Assembly (NCBI GenBank): GCA_027040585.1
Contig: JALULU010000415.1
Span: forward strand, 1 to 19,525
Direction: 5' to 3'
Length of the DNA: 19,525 nt
Origin: Acidobacteriota bacterium
GTDB taxonomy: Bacteria; Acidobacteriota; JAAYUB01; JAMOQF01
Positions 1-7,587 of this stretch are shown here, piece by piece. Below the pieces are notes generated by a model that saw nothing but the letters and a program-made list of their open reading frames with translations, had not been told where the DNA came from and ran no database searches. Each line of letters starts with the position of its first letter. The stretch's first letter is position 1. Made by a program: the position numbers and the translations under genes.

Positions 1-610
1 TTCCAAGTTGAGGGAGTCCCCTCTCTATTGCCCTATCGGAGACACAATCTGGATTTGAAAACTCAATTTTACCGCCATCCTCAATGTAATTTAAATCATC
101 CCCATCCCCCATTCCATTTTCAACCGCCCATTTTGCACCACTTTTTAAGACCTTTTTGAGTTCCTTTCTGCTTAATTTAAAATCCTTTCTCTTACTTCCA
201 ACACCACAGGGTACATTTTGAAAAATACCATTTACAAGGGATATTAAATTATCTTCAATCTCACTGTATTTTAAATTTGATACAAGAAGTCTAACACCAC
301 AATTTATATCGTAACCAACACCACCTGGAGAAATCACACCATTTTCAAAATCAAAGGCAGCAACACCACCAATTGGAAAGCCATATCCCCAGTGGATATC
401 TGGCATGGCTATTGAGTACTTTAAGATACCTGGCATTGTGGCAACATTTGCAAGCTGAAGAAGTGCCTCATCCTCTTTAATGTGGGGAAGCATTTTAGAA
501 GTGGCATAGAATACTCCATCAACACGCATTGGACCAAACTTTTTTATTCGGTATTTGTACTTATCAACCTTTTCAACATTAGATAAAACTTCACCAATAC
601 CCAACCTCAA
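1..610 (-). CDS. rtcB: RNA-splicing ligase RtcB, N-terminal part (cut by window edge)
   Basis: RtcB joins 2',3'-cyclic phosphate or 3'-phosphate RNA ends to 5'-OH ends using GTP and Mn2+, in tRNA splicing or RNA repair. About 203 codons are visible; the family is usually close to 480 residues, so the C-terminal half with the guanylated histidine lies outside. Visible family motifs are MPDIHWGYGFPIGG (about residues 69-82) and GGVGYDINCGVR (96-107), in which D101 and C104 match the metal ligands Asp and Cys. The start is read as TTG at 608-610: a GGAGG Shine-Dalgarno sequence sits 7 bases upstream and an in-frame TAA lies two codons before the TTG, so no longer start is possible. The gene is transcribed away from the M14 carboxypeptidase gene and the repeat array. 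Identification is firm; only completeness is unknown. Confidence 0.95.
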   Translation of the reverse strand, partial: MRLGIGEVLSNVEKVDKYKYRIKKFGPMRVDGVFYATSKMLPHIKEDEALLQLANVATMPGILKYSIAMPDIHWGYGFPIGGVAAFDFENGVISPGGVGYDINCGVRLLVSNLKYSEIEDNLISLVNGIFQNVPCGVGSKRKDFKLSRKELKKVLKSGAKWAVENGMGDGDDLNYIEDGGKIEFSNPDCVSDRAIERGLPQLG

Positions 611-647
611 TTCTTAACCTCCACATAAATTAAAGGATTACATAGTG

Positions 648-676
648 ATTCTATTTTTAAACGGAAATAAATTCAA
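648..676 (-). promoter_or_regulatory. Candidate sigma-70-type promoter of rtcB
   Basis: On the minus strand TTGAAT (671-676) and TAGAAT (648-653) are separated by exactly 17 bases. This places transcription start near 641, about 30 bases before the TTG start codon of rtcB and just upstream of its GGAGG ribosome-binding site. The repeat array lies immediately upstream of this promoter. The call rests on pattern only, in AT-rich DNA where chance matches are common. Confidence 0.45.
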
Positions 677-740
677 CGAAAAAAAGAAAAAAAATTAGTG
701 ATGTTGATTTTAATCAAAATATGTGTGGTGGGTTTTTACC

Positions 741-983
741 TGTGGGGGTCAAAATGTGTGGGGTGTGGGGGTCAGACCTCAATACATGGGGTGTGGGGGT
801 CAGACCTCAATACATGGGGTGTGGGGGACAGACCTCGATACATGTGAGTAATTTGTTGGGGTCATGTTGGGGTCAGACCTTGACAAAACTCGATATTAAT
901 CAAAATATGTGGGGTCAGACCTCGACTTTTACAGACCTCAATATATGTATGTGGGTAATGTGATGTGGGGGTCAGACCTCAAT
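741..983 (+). repeat. Array of G-rich repeats with GGTCAGACCTC core
   Basis: The gap between the M14 carboxypeptidase and rtcB (611-1089) holds at least six copies of a short motif, roughly GGGG(T/A)CAGACCT(C/T)(A/G)A. Cores start near 770, 798, 826, 871, 913 and 970. A truncated piece (ACAGACCTCAATA) lies at 931-943, and a decayed G-rich unit precedes the array at 741-760. All copies are in the same orientation. Spacing is regular (28 bases) in the first three and irregular after that. The core is close to a dyad: GGTC and GACC around a central A. No variable spacers of constant length are present, so this is not a CRISPR array. The 80-codon reading frame across it at 721-963 is a by-product of the repeats. 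Confidence 0.9.
761..844 (+). repeat. Three tandem 28-bp units
   Basis: Units at 761-788, 789-816 and 817-844 are head to tail. The first two are identical over 28 bases. The third differs at two positions (T to A in GGTCAG, and A to G in CTCAAT). Each unit is a GGGTGTGGGGG block, then TCAGACCTC, then an AATACATG tail. The near-identity indicates recent slippage or unequal-exchange duplication inside the larger array. Confidence 0.93.
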
Positions 984-1059
984 ATAAAAGACCTTAAAGA
1001 AAAAGCATATACAAAAAATTTTTTTTAATAAGTACTACAAAGCAAGAAACAATGATGTG

Positions 1060-1081
1060 AAAAGTTCCCATTAAAGGGACC
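1060..1081 (-). terminator. Weak candidate terminator after the M14 carboxypeptidase gene
   Basis: Just past the stop codon, the minus strand can form GGUCCC, loop UUUAAU, GGGAAC, followed by four U residues. One G-A mismatch interrupts the stem and the U tract is short, so termination here would be inefficient at best. Confidence 0.35.
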
Positions 1082-1089
1082 CCTATTAT

Positions 1090-3387
1090 TTACTGGTTAT
1101 TTATTTGATTTAAAAGCAAACATAAATCAACGGCATTTATAACACCATTACTATCTACATCTGAATTTGAAAGATTTACACCTGAATCTCCAACATTTGA
1201 CGCAAGGTAATTTGCAAGTAAAATTGCATCATTTATATTAACATTTCCATCATTGTTCACATCTCCACTTGAAGTTGGAGTGTAAGGATTACACGTAGCG
1301 GTATTAACATTCACAGTCCATGAGTTAAGTATCCCAGTATCTGAACTGGCATTATCAGAGACATTCAATGTCCAGTTACCCTGTGCATTTTCACCGTTAA
1401 AGTCATCCACATTAAAATCCTGATTAATGTCACTATCACTACCACCTTCTCTATTCCAGAGTGTTGCTGTTGTCCCCGATGGGGATGTTAATTTTATTAT
1501 CAAATCCCCAACATAAGTGTGGGTTATATTAATATGAACAACCAACCCATCAATTACCTCACTGTCATTTACCTGAAGTGTACTATCAACTCCATTTGAA
1601 TCATTGTCAGGTATGTCCTTTGGAACATCTGAGGAATCATAACTATTTGTTATACTTTCACCTATGGTTTCTGTGATATTATCATTATCTGCTCCCTCAT
1701 CCGAATTAACAGTAAAGGTTAAATTTATTTCTCCACCACAATCCACATCCGAATTTACCTTAAATCTGAAACTGCCAACTGTTGATGTTTCTGATTCACC
1801 CGGGTTAATAACTCCATAACTATATCCATTTTGAAGAATTGTTACATTTGAAGAATTTGCACTAATAGTGCCAGAAACATTATGAGAGGCTGCATTACCA
1901 TTATTTTTAACAGTTATTAATAAATCCCAGGTCTCTCCTGGATCTATATAATTATCTCCATTTCCATCATATTCTTGAAGTTGATAACTTTCCATTACAG
2001 TATCACCCTGAGGATCCATCTGAACATTTACCTCAGTGGCATCACCATCGTTAACTGTTACCTGAACATCCTTACTTGCGTATCCTTCCGCAGTAAAGTG
2101 GAGTGTATATGTACCCGGTTTTAAGTACCTATGATAATCTCCCACATCTGGATCTGTATAAAACTTCATTCCCCTATCATCCACAGTAATTGTTGCACTT
2201 ATTGGATTTCCAGTTGAAGAATCTGTAACTATTCCCTTCACTCCTTTGTGGCACATATCCATAAAGTGTAGCATACTCTCCCTGTTATCATCCCATAGTC
2301 CCGGTAACGCTGATGCATCAGGCCATTTATCATCTGAAAGCTCAATTGTTACCTCCATATCCCCAAGCCACACATAATTCCAGTCCTGCATTCCACCAGA
2401 AACAGCATACCAGTTATTTCCATTTGTAATACCATGTTCAAATTCAGATGAATTCCACATTGGTGAATTATACTGGGAATATGTCTCAGAAAGAGTTATA
2501 AATTCATCATCATCTGGACAGGCTGCATAGGAACCACTTGAAATATTCGGGTCATCATCCCATGGATAATTTACAACAAGAGCTCCTGTATGAAAATTTG
2601 CAGAAAGCACAGGCCTCCTTGGAGAGAAAAAGTTCATTATATCCTGAACTTCTATGGGCCTTCCATCAGGGGTGTTATTGGGATCATCAACCCTGTCTGG
2701 AAAACTTCTATTTAAATCCTGATTGTCAGCATTTTCCCTCTGATGGAGCACATATCCATCTGGGTTCATAAGGGGCATTATGTAAATTTCAGTATTATCT
2801 ACTAAATTTGTTACTGTCTCATCAGTTCCATAGTTATCAACTAAATAATTTATAAGATTTAAACACATTTCCATTCCTACCGGTTCATCACCGTGCATTG
2901 TAGAAATATACTTAAATTCAGGTTCATATTCTTCTGTATTCACATTATCAGAAATCTTCATAACCCATAAATCCCTGTTTTGAACAGATTTTCCTGCACT
3001 ATATAAATGGCATATATCGGGATGGGCATTTGCAATATTTTGCATCTCTGTGGTAAGTTCATCATAGGTATGATAGGCATCAAGGGGATTACCACTTTTT
3101 AGTCCAAGCTCATGATATTTTTTCCACTGTTCTTCAGCCCTGTCTTCAATTCTATATGCCTCAAAACCATTTTCCTTTAATTTGTTTAATTCTTTATCAT
3201 TTACGTAAACAATTGCAAAACCATTTTTAAAAGATACCCTATCAATATCAACACCAAATTTTATAAGGTTTCTCACATCTACCTTATCATACACTCTAAC
3301 AAGAGCTGGCGTCCTTTTTACTGGATATGAAAAAGACAAAAAAGTTAAAAGAAAAGAAAAAATAAGCAATAAAGTAATTTTTCTCAC
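1090..3387 (-). CDS. Secreted zinc carboxypeptidase, family M14 (N/E type), with TTL, P and dockerin-like domains
   Basis: A 765-residue exported peptidase expected to remove C-terminal residues from peptides outside the cell. Order: signal peptide (about 1-20), propeptide-like region (about 21-100), M14 catalytic domain (about 103-380), transthyretin-like regulatory domain (about 382-458), beta-rich linker domain (about 465-575), proprotein-convertase-type P domain (about 583-695), and a two-EF-hand dockerin-like tail (706-764). Zinc ligands are H165 and E168 (HGDE) and H266 (NFHTG). NPDG (208-211), N226-R227, Y327 and E349 (VTIELS) match substrate and catalytic positions. GGMQDWNY and the adjacent transthyretin-like domain favour the carboxypeptidase N/E/D branch. 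The start is GTG, with AGGAGG five bases upstream. Repeat arrays flank the gene on both sides. Substrate and any cohesin partner are unknown. Confidence 0.93.
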   Translation of the reverse strand: MRKITLLLIFSFLLTFLSFSYPVKRTPALVRVYDKVDVRNLIKFGVDIDRVSFKNGFAIVYVNDKELNKLKENGFEAYRIEDRAEEQWKKYHELGLKSGNPLDAYHTYDELTTEMQNIANAHPDICHLYSAGKSVQNRDLWVMKISDNVNTEEYEPEFKYISTMHGDEPVGMEMCLNLINYLVDNYGTDETVTNLVDNTEIYIMPLMNPDGYVLHQRENADNQDLNRSFPDRVDDPNNTPDGRPIEVQDIMNFFSPRRPVLSANFHTGALVVNYPWDDDPNISSGSYAACPDDDEFITLSETYSQYNSPMWNSSEFEHGITNGNNWYAVSGGMQDWNYVWLGDMEVTIELSDDKWPDASALPGLWDDNRESMLHFMDMCHKGVKGIVTDSSTGNPISATITVDDRGMKFYTDPDVGDYHRYLKPGTYTLHFTAEGYASKDVQVTVNDGDATEVNVQMDPQGDTVMESYQLQEYDGNGDNYIDPGETWDLLITVKNNGNAASHNVSGTISANSSNVTILQNGYSYGVINPGESETSTVGSFRFKVNSDVDCGGEINLTFTVNSDEGADNDNITETIGESITNSYDSSDVPKDIPDNDSNGVDSTLQVNDSEVIDGLVVHINITHTYVGDLIIKLTSPSGTTATLWNREGGSDSDINQDFNVDDFNGENAQGNWTLNVSDNASSDTGILNSWTVNVNTATCNPYTPTSSGDVNNDGNVNINDAILLANYLASNVGDSGVNLSNSDVDSNGVINAVDLCLLLNQINNQ

Positions 3388-3417
3388 CTAATCCTCCTAA
3401 AAATCTTAAGCCAACAT

Positions 3418-3423
3418 ATTATA
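3418..3423 (-). promoter_or_regulatory. Possible -10 box upstream of the M14 carboxypeptidase gene
   Basis: A perfect TATAAT lies on the minus strand 30 bases before the GTG start codon. No recognisable -35 element sits 16-18 bases upstream, so this is only a candidate. The rest of 3388-3470 is AT-rich leader with the AGGAGG ribosome-binding site. Confidence 0.28.
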
Positions 3424-3475
3424 TTGACTAATTGTTAAAATAGTATGAAAAAATTTTAATATTTAAAAAACTTTT

Positions 3476-3652
3476 GGGAGACAGACCTAATATTTGGGAA
3501 AATTTTGTGAGGTCAGACCTCGATGAAAGACTTAGATGGAAAATTCTTTTTAGTCCGGGGAAATATTGGGGGACAGACCTCGTCGATGGGAAATATTGGG
3601 GGACAGACCTCGTCGATGGAAGGGAATGTAACGTTGGGGACAGACCTCGATG
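3476..3652 (+). repeat. Second array of GGWCAGACCTC repeats
   Basis: The gap between the MFS gene and the M14 carboxypeptidase (3388-3690) contains five copies of the motif also seen at 741-983, in the same orientation. They lie near 3476-3488, 3509-3521, 3569-3582, 3599-3612 and 3636-3650. The copy at 3509-3521 is a perfect odd palindrome, GAGGTC-A-GACCTC. Most copies here have GGACAG where the first array has GGTCAG, and end in CTCG rather than CTCA, so the two clusters have diverged or arose separately. A 64-codon reading frame over this region is not credible as a gene. Confidence 0.88.
3558..3617 (+). repeat. Perfect 30-bp tandem duplication
   Basis: Positions 3558-3587 and 3588-3617 are identical over all 30 bases. 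Each unit starts GGGAAATATTGGGGG and ends CAGACCTCGTCGAT. The identity implies a recent duplication within the second repeat array. Confidence 0.95.
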
Positions 3653-3690
3653 AAGAAAAATTAAAATTTAAAAATTTAAAAAATTCTCAT

Positions 3691-4845
3691 CTAATTCTTT
3701 ACCATCTGAAATTTTGAAAATGAAAAGAGGAGAAGTGAAACAAAGGCAAAAAATATTCCCATGAAAAAAAGATAGTGTGGATTAAAGTTCCACAGAATTC
3801 CAGCAAGTAAATTGCCAAGCATTAAAGAAAAGCCTGTAATTCCGTGAAAAACACCATAAGCAGTTCCCCTTATCTCATCCCCTGTTAAATCAGCCACAAA
3901 TGCCCTCTGATTTCCATCCACAATTGCATAGGTTATTCCATAAAGCATAAAGGAAATTAAAAATAAAAAGAAGGTATTAAAAATAAGAAATGTAATGAGT
4001 GTTACTACATACAAAAAATATCCAGATATTAAAACCTTCTTTCGCCCAATTTTATCTGAAAGTTTTCCAAAAGGAGTGGAAAAAATAGCATAAAATACAT
4101 TAAAAAATATGTAAAGCAAAATTGGAAGGGTAAACTTTTCAAATCCACTAAAATACCTCTCAGAATAAATCATAAAAAACATATAACTAAAATTTGAAAT
4201 GTTAAAAATTGCCCCAATTAAAAGATATATCCTAAAATCCCTATTTAAATTTTTAATCTCAGAAAAAATTCCCCTTCTTTTAACACCTTTTTCACCAACT
4301 TCCTCAACAAAAAAAATTGGTATCAGAGAAAAAAATGAAACAATTGAGGCAATCAGAATTATATTTTTAAAAGAAAATTTAAATTTCCAGAATAAAACAA
4401 GTGCTCCAACTGAACCTAAAATTGCCCCTAAAGTATCAAATGTCCTGTGTATTCCAAAGCCCTTTCCCTTTGACTTAGTGGATTTTGAGATTATGGAATC
4501 TCGTGGAGATGTTCTAATCCCCTTTCCAACCCTTTCAAGGGATGTAAAAATTAAAACCTCTTCCCATATCTTTGATAGTGATAGAAAAAACTTAAATATT
4601 GAAGATATAAAGTACCCCAAAAAGACAAGGGGCTTATTTTTCCCATATTTATCCCCAATATAGCCAGAAAAGATTTTTAAAACATTTGAAACTAAATCTC
4701 TTATACCACCAATAAATCCTATTACAAACCCGCCCCCACCAAGGGATTCTATAAAAAATGGTAAAATTGGAAGGATTAATTCACTGCTAAAATCGTTTAA
4801 AAGACTTACAATGCTCAGGAGGTAAATATTTTTCTTTTTATCCAT
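3691..4845 (-). CDS. Major facilitator superfamily transporter
   Basis: A 384-residue integral membrane protein with about 11-12 hydrophobic segments along its length. Two copies of the MFS loop signature sit at equivalent places in the two halves: GYIGDKYGKNK (61-71) and GKLSDKIGRKK (260-270). The ERVGKGIRTSPRD segment (104-116) occurs in a common, poorly characterised branch of bacterial MFS proteins; the substrate cannot be read from sequence. The ATG (4843-4845) has no Shine-Dalgarno sequence: it follows directly on the T-run of the ppdK terminator. Expression would therefore need read-through, a leaderless message, or a promoter inside ppdK. No better in-frame start precedes the first membrane segment. 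The gene ends with TAG beside the second repeat array, and no GC-rich terminator is seen after it. Confidence 0.88.
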   Translation of the reverse strand: MDKKKNIYLLSIVSLLNDFSSELILPILPFFIESLGGGGFVIGFIGGIRDLVSNVLKIFSGYIGDKYGKNKPLVFLGYFISSIFKFFLSLSKIWEEVLIFTSLERVGKGIRTSPRDSIISKSTKSKGKGFGIHRTFDTLGAILGSVGALVLFWKFKFSFKNIILIASIVSFFSLIPIFFVEEVGEKGVKRRGIFSEIKNLNRDFRIYLLIGAIFNISNFSYMFFMIYSERYFSGFEKFTLPILLYIFFNVFYAIFSTPFGKLSDKIGRKKVLISGYFLYVVTLITFLIFNTFFLFLISFMLYGITYAIVDGNQRAFVADLTGDEIRGTAYGVFHGITGFSLMLGNLLAGILWNFNPHYLFFMGIFFAFVSLLLFSFSKFQMVKN

Positions 4846-4872
4846 AAAAAAGGTAGGGGCAAAAAATGCCCC
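4846..4872 (-). terminator. Rho-independent terminator of the glyQ-glyS-ino1-ppdK operon
   Basis: On the minus strand a 6-bp stem GGGGCA/TGCCCC with a five-T loop (4856-4872) is followed by TACC and a run of six T (4851-4846). It lies 9 bases after the ppdK stop codon. The T-run directly touches the ATG of the MFS gene. Confidence 0.75.
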
Positions 4873-4881
4873 CAGATAAAT

Positions 4882-7533
4882 TTATTTTACAGCGGCCTGT
4901 GCCGCTGCAAGTCTTGCAATTGGAACTCTATAAGGTGAGCAACTTACATAGTTCATTCCAACCCTGTGACAGAATTCAACCGATGAAGGTTCACCGCCAT
5001 GCTCACCACAAATTCCAACCTTTAGGTTTTCTCTTGTATAGCGACCCTTTTCTATTCCGATCTTTATGAGTTTTCCAACCCCATCCACATCTAAAACAGC
5101 AAAAGGATCTTCTTTCAAAATTCCTTTTTCAAGATATATCTTTATAAACTTACCTGCATCATCCCTTGAGTATCCAAAAGTTGTCTGAGTTAAATCATTC
5201 GTCCCAAAAGAGAAAAACTCTGCTTCTTTGGCTATCTCATCCGCAGTTAAGGCAGCTCTTGGAATTTCAATCATTGTCCCAATTAGAAATTTTACATCGA
5301 CACCCTGCTCTTTAAAAACATCTTCTGCAACTTCAAGCACAACTTCTTTCTGAGCCTTAAGTTCCTCAACCTTTCCAACAAGGGGAATCATTATCTCAGG
5401 TTTTACGTCAATTCCTTCTTTTTTACAAATACATGCAGCCTCAAGTATTGCCCTTGCTTGCATTTTTGTAATCTCAGGATATGTTATCCCAAGTCTGCAA
5501 CCTCTGTGCCCAAGCATTGGATTCATCTCGTGAAGTTCCTCAACCCTTGAAAGAAGTTTTTCTTTCTCATTTATTTTATTTTCATCTTCTCCCCTTTCCT
5601 TCATAACAGCAATTTCAACCATCAGTTCTTCTCTTTTTGGCAAAAACTCGTGAAGTGGAGGGTCTAAAGTTCTTATTGTAACTGGATAGCCATCCATTGC
5701 CTTAAAAATTCCTATAAAATCCTCACGTTGCATGGGGAGTAATTTTTCAAGTTGTTTTTCCCTCTCTTCTTTAGTTTCAGCAAGAATCATTGCCTGAACA
5801 TGGGGAAGCCTTTCCGGGGCAAAGAACATGTGCTCAGTTCTGCAGAGCCCAATCCCTTCAGCACCAAACTCCCTTGCGAGTTTTGCATCCTCAGGTACAT
5901 CGGCATTGGTTCTTACACCAAGCTTCCTGAACTTATCGCAAATATCCATAAATCTCTTAAAATAGCCACTCTTTAAATCGGGATTCCTCTTTTTCAAAAA
6001 TCCTTCGTAAACTTCTCCCTTTCCACCATCAAGGGAAATGTAGTCTCCTTCTCTATATTTCTTCCCGTCTGGTGTTATTAGAACCTTCTCATCTTCATCA
6101 ACTGTTATATTTGAACTTCCTGCAACACAGGGTATACCCATACCCCTTGCAACAACAGCTGCATGACTTGTCATACCACCCCTTGCAGTAAGTATCCCTT
6201 CAGATGCTTTCATTCCATGTATATCGTCTGGACTTGTCTCAAGCCTGACTAAAATTACAGGTTCTCCATTTTTAGCAAGTTCCACAGCATCGTCCGCAAA
6301 AAATACAATCTTACCGGATGCCGCTCCTGGAGATGCTGGAAGCCCCTTTGCAATTACCTTAAACTCCTGATTCTCGTCAAAAACTGGGTGTAACAACTGG
6401 TCAATATACTCTGGGAATACCCTTAAAACAGCCTCCTGCTCAGTAATCAGCCCTTCATCTACCATATCACATGCAACCCTTACAGCAGCCTGTCCAGTTC
6501 TCTTACCTGTACGGGTCTGAAGCATGTAGAGTTTTCCCCTCTGAATTGTAAACTCAAAATCCTGCATATCCTTATAGTGTCTCTCAAGTTTTTCAGTTAT
6601 CTCCTTTAACTGTTCATAGACCTCTGGCATAATTTTCTTAAGTTCATCCAATTTGTAAGGAGTTCTTATACCTGCAACAACATCTTCACCTTGAGCATTT
6701 GGCAAAAATTCACCGTAAAATTCCTTCTCACCTGTGGATGGATTTCTTGTAAATCCAACTCCTGACCCTGAATCTTCTCCCATATTTCCAAAAACCATTG
6801 TCTGAACATTAACAGCAGTACCTAAATCATCGGGTATTTTATGGATTTTTCTATATTCAATTGCCCTCTGGTTATTCCAGGACTCAAAAACTGCCTCAAT
6901 TGCCATGTACAACTGCTCTTTTACATTTTGTGGAAAACTTTTTCCCTCTTTTTTAACAAAGTTCTTAAACTCATCTATCAATTCAAGTAAATCCTCTGCA
7001 GTAAACTCAGTATCAAGTTTAATTCCCTTTTCTTCTTTTTTTCTGTCAATAATCCTCTCAAATTTGCTCTTATCAATTCCTAAAACAACATCTGAAAACA
7101 TTTGAATAAACCTTCTATAGCAATCATAAGCAAAACGGGAATTGCTGGTTAAATTTTTAAGTCCCTCAACCGTTTCATCGTTTAGACCTAAATTCAATAT
7201 TGTATCCATCATCCCAGGCATTGAGATCTTTGCACCAGACCTAACTGAAACGAGTAGTGGATTTTCTCTATCCCCCAATTTTTGTCCAAGAATTGATTCA
7301 AGTTTACTTAAAGATTCCTCAATCTCATTTATAATATATTCTGGTAAATTTTTATCATTTCCATAATAAATTGCACACACTTCTGTGGAAATTGTAAAGC
7401 CCGGTGGCACAGGCAATCCCACATTTGTCATCTCAGCAAGTCCTGCACCCTTACCACCCAAGAGGTCTTTCATATTTCCATTGCCATCCGCATGACCATT
7501 ACCAAAAAAGTACACATACCTTTTCCCTTCCAT
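4882..7533 (-). CDS. ppdK: Pyruvate, phosphate dikinase
   Basis: Interconverts pyruvate, ATP and phosphate with PEP, AMP and pyrophosphate in the cytoplasm; in anaerobes it can run in either direction. At 883 residues it has the normal bacterial length. The N-terminal ATP-grasp domain carries LLGGKGAGLAEM (24-35). The central phosphohistidine domain carries LTARGGMTSHAAVVARGMG, with H457 as the phosphorylated residue and T455 at the regulatory position. The C-terminal TIM barrel has NPMLGHRGCRLG (671-682), FSFGTNDLTQ and GICGEHGGEPSS, with C842 as the proton-donor cysteine. All key residues are present. The start ATG has AAGGAGGG about 9 bases upstream. It follows ino1 by 54 bases with no terminator between, so it is probably the last gene of that operon. 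With PFOR (18533-19525) it gives a PFOR-PPDK route at the pyruvate node. Confidence 0.98.
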   Translation of the reverse strand: MEGKRYVYFFGNGHADGNGNMKDLLGGKGAGLAEMTNVGLPVPPGFTISTEVCAIYYGNDKNLPEYIINEIEESLSKLESILGQKLGDRENPLLVSVRSGAKISMPGMMDTILNLGLNDETVEGLKNLTSNSRFAYDCYRRFIQMFSDVVLGIDKSKFERIIDRKKEEKGIKLDTEFTAEDLLELIDEFKNFVKKEGKSFPQNVKEQLYMAIEAVFESWNNQRAIEYRKIHKIPDDLGTAVNVQTMVFGNMGEDSGSGVGFTRNPSTGEKEFYGEFLPNAQGEDVVAGIRTPYKLDELKKIMPEVYEQLKEITEKLERHYKDMQDFEFTIQRGKLYMLQTRTGKRTGQAAVRVACDMVDEGLITEQEAVLRVFPEYIDQLLHPVFDENQEFKVIAKGLPASPGAASGKIVFFADDAVELAKNGEPVILVRLETSPDDIHGMKASEGILTARGGMTSHAAVVARGMGIPCVAGSSNITVDEDEKVLITPDGKKYREGDYISLDGGKGEVYEGFLKKRNPDLKSGYFKRFMDICDKFRKLGVRTNADVPEDAKLAREFGAEGIGLCRTEHMFFAPERLPHVQAMILAETKEEREKQLEKLLPMQREDFIGIFKAMDGYPVTIRTLDPPLHEFLPKREELMVEIAVMKERGEDENKINEKEKLLSRVEELHEMNPMLGHRGCRLGITYPEITKMQARAILEAACICKKEGIDVKPEIMIPLVGKVEELKAQKEVVLEVAEDVFKEQGVDVKFLIGTMIEIPRAALTADEIAKEAEFFSFGTNDLTQTTFGYSRDDAGKFIKIYLEKGILKEDPFAVLDVDGVGKLIKIGIEKGRYTRENLKVGICGEHGGEPSSVEFCHRVGMNYVSCSPYRVPIARLAAAQAAVK
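4890..4907 (-). repeat. GC-rich inverted repeat in the last codons of ppdK
   Basis: A perfect 7-bp stem, CAGCGGC/GCCGCTG with a four-base loop, overlaps the codons for the final alanine-rich residues of PpdK. It is followed on the minus strand by TAAAATAAATTT. It may act as a second, upstream hairpin of the transcript end or as a 3' stabilising structure. An alanine-rich C-terminus can produce such a palindrome by chance. Confidence 0.5.
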
Positions 7534-7587
7534 TTTAATAATCCCTCCTTTAATCTATTTTTTTATTTAATTTCTTACTAAATTAAT

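Noticed and set aside
721..963. 80-codon plus-strand reading frame across the first repeat array
   Set aside because: Its peptide merely reflects translated repeats, frames shift between units, and it lacks a ribosome-binding site and any family resemblance.
741..983. CRISPR array
   Set aside because: The repeats are tandem or irregular with no unique spacers of uniform length, and no cas gene is nearby.
3523..3717. 64-codon plus-strand reading frame across the second repeat array
   Set aside because: It is made of the 30-bp duplication and runs into the 3' end of the MFS gene; no coding features.
4199..4663. 154-codon plus-strand reading frame inside the MFS gene
   Set aside because: Antisense shadow of a well-supported membrane protein; its sequence has no recognisable motif.
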